The notes under the pieces are model-generated. The model saw nothing but the letters and a program-made list of their open reading frames with translations, made no database searches and was not told where the DNA came from. This document shows, piece by piece, positions 19,893 to 23,017 of a stretch of 23,017 nucleotides of DNA. Position 1 is the stretch's first letter. Each line of letters starts with the position of its first letter. This stretch comes from Podochytrium sp. JEL0797 (Eukaryota; Chytridiomycota; Chytridiomycetes; Chytridiales; Chytriomycetaceae): positions 1 through 23,017 of the forward strand of contig JADGJG010000350.1 in assembly GCA_027596195.1 (NCBI GenBank), in the 5' to 3' direction. The position numbers and the translations under genes were made by a program.

Positions 19893-21343
19893 TCAGCGCG
19901 ATCCACGGCGCAGATTCATGGCAGAAACATCCAAATCATCCAAAAGCAATGAAGAAGTACGTGATTGGATTTTGGGGTTGTTGCCACTCCTGCCACTCTT
20001 GAGGGAAGGGTTGGGTTTGCCACCCCCAGTGGCACCACTGCCCACGCGCATACGGCTGAGTGTTGCAGCCCGTTCTGCCTGGGCCTTTTCGGTTCTTCGA
20101 CTCTCCACAGACATGTCCGTAAGTGTCTTTTTGCGCTGCATGTCTGTCTGGAACTGGATTCCATCCTCCATCGGGCCCTTGTTGATCAGTTGCTTTTCCG
20201 ACTATTTTGATGAATGCAAAACTGTCAATCAAAGCACATGGAAAGTGGGATCTTTGGATAAGAGGAATCACCTTGACGAGAGTTCCAGAGAAACCAGCAA
20301 ACGCGTCGCGTTCGTTGACACCAGCAACAACCTAATTTTCGATTGAATGTAAGAAACAATAAAATCACACACGAAGACAGAAACAAAGACGTGGCTTGCC
20401 TTCGATGCACCCAAGTAATTCACGCGCGATGTGTTCTTCACCTTCTCCGCATTCGGTTTGTAGATGCACTTGCCGTAATCGAGTTCATACATGGAGACAT
20501 ACTCTGCGGCCCGCTCACCCAGATCGACTGCTTGATCGATCTTTTCCTCCAAATATGTACGGTCTCCAGCGCCAAGGGAGGTTGGGTGGCTGCGATCCGC
20601 GTCGTCAAAGTCCGAAATGGCGCCGTCCATATTTCCGATTGCGCTGAAGCAAAGACCGCGATTGAAGGCGATTTCATAATAGTATATTTTGAGATCTAGG
20701 CCCAGCTGCGTGTAGTCAATAATGAGGCTCGAGCGCATGCTCTGAAAATGAAAACAAAACCGCGTAATTAGATTTTTTCACATTGCAAGCAGCATACCCA
20801 AATGAATCTCCCCCACGAACCTGCAAGGCATCAGCGAAATCTGCAAGAGCTTCAGAAAACAGCTCCTTCTTGAAGAACAGAATTCCTCTGACGTAATGGG
20901 CAACTGTGGAGTACGAGTCGCATTCAATGGCTTTCGTGAGCGAGTTGATCTGTTTGGGTCCGGGACCAGTCCGATCAGAACCAATGGAGAACAAGAGAAG
21001 GAGAACTAACGGCCTGATCCTCATTCTGCAAGTTGATGAATGCCATGGCCATGTTGAAGTGGATCTTTGACATGTCAGCGATTGGCTAAACCGGATAAGA
21101 AGGCCATCAGAAAGGGAGGTTAGCAGGTTGAGATGATTTCACTCTGATGGAAAACGAGGATTGGATGGGAGAGATGGAAATGCCAGAGCGTGTGTGTGGC
21201 GCGTACCCTGAGAAGCATCAGAGCCTGCTTATAGTCCCTCGACTCGAACATCTGGCACGCATCGTGCCACTGGAGCAACTCTTCCTATTTGAAGCGTTAG
21301 CACGCTTAAGGATAAACAAGGCGTCGCGAACCTTCTGTGCCAT
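19893..21343 (-). CDS. noxR: NoxR/p67phox-like NADPH oxidase regulator, TPR and activation region only
   Basis: Adaptor that in other fungi and animals binds Rac and activates Nox enzymes at membranes. Exons complement(21332-21343), (21207-21284), (21011-21085), (20821-20949), (20400-20741), (20272-20331) and (19893-20201); 334 aa. Residues 1-~200 hold the TPR array: MSKIHFNMAMAFINLQNEDQA, the repeat with ALADFADALQ, then IIDYTQLGLDLKIYYYEIAF and NRGLC. The conserved KCIYKPNAEKVKN and NYLGASK precede VVAGVNERDAFAGFSG (213-228), which matches the p67phox/NoxR activation segment. The remaining ~100 residues are polar, with no SH3 or PB1 domain visible, so the protein is shorter than the usual ~500-580 aa. 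Exon 1 is only 12 bp (MAQK), joined through an intron with a GCTAAC branch. The intron at 20332-20399 uses a GC donor. No oxidase gene is in the window. Confidence 0.88.
20332..20399 (-). other. GC-AG intron in the NoxR-like gene
   Basis: On the minus strand the exon end TCGAAG is followed by GCAAGC instead of GT, and the 68-bp intron ends in TTAG. Only this junction joins NYLGASK to VVAGVNERDAF in frame, in the order expected of the family. The nearby GT (in GGGTGCATC) would shift frame. GC with a strong AAG exon end is the common non-canonical donor type in fungi. Confidence 0.75.
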
Positions 21344-22340
21344 TTCCGGATAAATTTTTTCATTTCAATTTCATTTTGAAAATGGAGTAGGAAGGAAAGA
21401 AAGCAAGATACAAATTGAATGTGCGCGTTGGAGAAGAAGGCGAAAACTCCGTTTATTCAATTCAGGGTGGGAGAGAACAGCGCTTCGCAGCAGATTCGGG
21501 AGCTGCCAACAGCTCCCACACGTGAATGGAACAGTCTTCACATATCAAGCAGCTCAACAAGAAAGCATTGGGTTGAAAGACAGGTGCATTGGTTCGAATG
21601 CGGATCTGTGCGTGTGGATCGAGTCGAGGATGAGCGCGTTAGATTCTTTTTCGTTCTTTCTGCGCGATCTTGTTGTCCTTCGAAATTGAACACATCTTCA
21701 TGAGGGAAACGCCGTCAAATATTTCACATAATGATTTAATTCGTCAAGTTTTTCAAACAACTGGTTGAAAATGACGCTTTTCGGAAGGAAGGGATGAAAT
21801 GTGGGTGGACGGTGTCGAATTCGGGGAGACTGAGTTTCACGTCGATGCAGGCGGAGATTCCGGGTTCCGGGATCATGATTCAGACGCGTGTTGTATCATT
21901 TGCGTGCATGTGGTTTTCAGTGAGGAGGTGGTATTTGTCGGAGGAGGAGTTTGGGGGAGGGATGGAGGAGTGTGATGGGGGGGCTCAAGTTCATGTTGCG
22001 TTGTGAGGAGTGTTTTGAAATAAGGTTTATTTGAGCAAGAACACACACAGCCGCGCGAAAACACAAAGAGGAAGGCCGTGAAGTGTATTGTTTTGGTTGG
22101 GCGACGCGTGTTCAAAAAGAAAAAAAAGAGATGATGTCAGCGAACGCGAAAATATTCATGCAAACAAAAAAAATACACTTACAATCCCCCTGGACAGAAT
22201 CCCACGTAGGTGGGTAGAAGAGGAGTGTAGAAGAACTGGGGAGAAGTAGATTCCTTGATAATATCTTGGTTTATCAGTTGTTGTTCGATTCAGTGAGATG
22301 AGATTACTGGTTGATTATTGGTTGAGACCAATAAAAAATG
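21344..22340. other. Unresolved ~1 kb with coding-like fragments
   Basis: No complete gene could be assembled. On the minus strand, 21736-21876 encodes 46 codons from an ATG with C-ending codons (MIPEPGISACIDVKLSLPEF...), and an overlapping frame runs on as FNQLFEKLDELNHYVKYL before a stop at 21698. On the plus strand an open but ATG-less frame covers ~21354-21692 (TYQAAQQESIGLKDRC, then CVWIESRMSALDSFSFFL). The fragments do not join with plausible splice sites. The stretch also holds the promoter of the NoxR-like gene. A decayed gene or a missed multi-intron gene are both possible. Confidence 0.3.
22183..22235 (-). other. Possible isolated exon (FFYTPLLPTYVGFCPGG)
   Basis: On the minus strand, 53 bp are bounded by a pyrimidine-rich CCCCAG acceptor and a consensus GTAAGTG donor. 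They encode FFYTPLLPTYVGFCPGG. The TYxGxCP-like core faintly recalls short motifs of ciliary microtubule inner proteins (FAM166/CIMIP2 type), but that is too short to rely on. No partner exon was found: the next minus-strand AG downstream is about 200 bases away. Confidence 0.2.
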
Positions 22341-22360
22341 GTGAAAAAAACTTGATGCAG

Positions 22361-22931
22361 TCCCTCGGAAAACCAAGAACCTCCCAACACGCCAGCGGCC
22401 AGTGGGGGAGGCGGGGCTCTCGGAGGCGGTGGATCTGGAGCGGACCAGGGCAGTGCGGCTGAACTTGGAGGGAGTCTCCGAGATTCGGACGGATACGGAT
22501 TGGACGACAGCGTGGGTGGCACTGGAAGGAAGGTGGGGTGGATAATCGGCGTCTTGGATTCTTATTAGTATTTTTCAGAGACCTATGCGTTTTTCGACGT
22601 CGACACGAAACAGGACATGAGAATCAAGGTCCTCCGTGAAATCATTTGGGTAAAAACAAAGGCAAGCAATATTTTTGCGGGATGTGGTTGCATAATGGTA
22701 GGAAAGGAGGTGAGAGTGGGAAGAAGAGAAGTGCCGGGCGAAGAAGGACAAGCCGTCAATTCGAAACCGCCGCCACAAGTCATCAACACGGGCGCAGACA
22801 CCAAGGAGCAAAATTTCGATGTGCAGGAGCCTCAGGACAGTGACAATGAGGGGTCTGTCGACTCCGACTTTTCGGTGATCATGCTGGAGGATGGAACGGT
22901 GTTTCAAGGACGCGACTGGAAGCAGCCTTGA
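22361..22931 (+). CDS. 3' part of an unrecognised acidic/Gly-rich protein (5' end not found)
   Basis: Putative exons 22361-22515 and 22579-22931, joined in frame through a 63-bp intron ending TTTTTCAG. The first reads as a Gly/Ser/Ala-rich linker. The second begins ETYAFFDVDTKQDMRIKV and ends with an acidic, Asp/Ser-rich segment (QDSDNEGSVDSDFSV) and EDGTVFQGRDWKQP before TGA. No ATG with a supported splice site was found upstream, so the 5' end is missing or misread. The stretch 22651-22730 may hold another intron. No family recognised. Confidence 0.35.
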
Positions 22932-22969
22932 GAGCGACGATTGTTTGTTTTGATTTTGAGCCTTGTCAA

Positions 22970-22989
22970 AATTCCCAAATTTGGGAATT
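22970..22989. repeat. Perfect 20-bp palindrome
   Basis: AATTCCCAAATTTGGGAATT is identical to its reverse complement, with no spacer. It lies 39 bp after the stop at 22931. It could be a symmetric protein-binding site or part of a 3'-end signal. Flanking positions pair only imperfectly. Confidence 0.7.
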
Positions 22990-23017
22990 GTGAGATTTGC
23001 CTCGCGGGGGCGAATAT

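Noticed and set aside
21794..22006. Plus-strand 70-codon frame starting at an ATG
   Set aside because: The opposite strand has more natural C-ending codons here, and neither reading extends through plausible splice sites, so I did not call a gene.

Overview
The window is eukaryotic nuclear DNA. It is gene-dense, and almost every gene is split by short introns (about 47-150 bp) with GT..AG ends and, often, a CTAAC- or CTGAC-like branch site. The set of families points to an early-diverging, chytrid-like fungus: a fungal-type AMP deaminase, a (6-4)-photolyase-type flavoprotein, a Siw14/OCA-type phosphatase-like protein and a NoxR/p67phox-type TPR protein. That placement is inference from content. 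No rRNA, tRNA, CRISPR array or transposon was found.

Layout. Bases 1-60 are a G-homopolymer tract, probably a contig-edge artefact. AMP deaminase (407-4487, +, 15 exons) is followed 55 bp later by membrane protein A (4543-6554, +). The photolyase-like gene (6681-8395, -) converges on A. Behind its start are a perfect inverted repeat containing TGACGT and then the 3' end of the phosphatase-like gene (8664-10501, -, 6 exons). A cysteine-containing single-pass membrane protein with a proline-rich tail (10569-12326, -) comes next. It diverges from a large FG-repeat, coiled-coil protein with a C-terminal membrane anchor (12618-17767, +, 6 exons). Only 21 bp after that stop begins membrane protein B (17789-19867, +), a clear paralogue of A. 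B converges, with 25 bp between stop codons, on the NoxR-like gene (19893-21343, -, 7 exons). The last 1.6 kb is poorly resolved: about 1 kb holds only coding-like fragments, and an incomplete + strand gene ends at 22931.

The genes do not form one pathway. AMP deaminase belongs to purine-nucleotide balance, the photolyase-like protein to light-driven repair or sensing, and NoxR to NADPH-oxidase control. The FG/TM protein is probably at the nuclear envelope. The most novel content is the A/B four-TM family, which I cannot match to any known family, and the FG-repeat protein with a C-terminal anchor. Exon boundaries were worked out by hand from splice signals, reading-frame continuity and family motifs. 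Every junction set gives an intact frame, but none is confirmed by transcript data.
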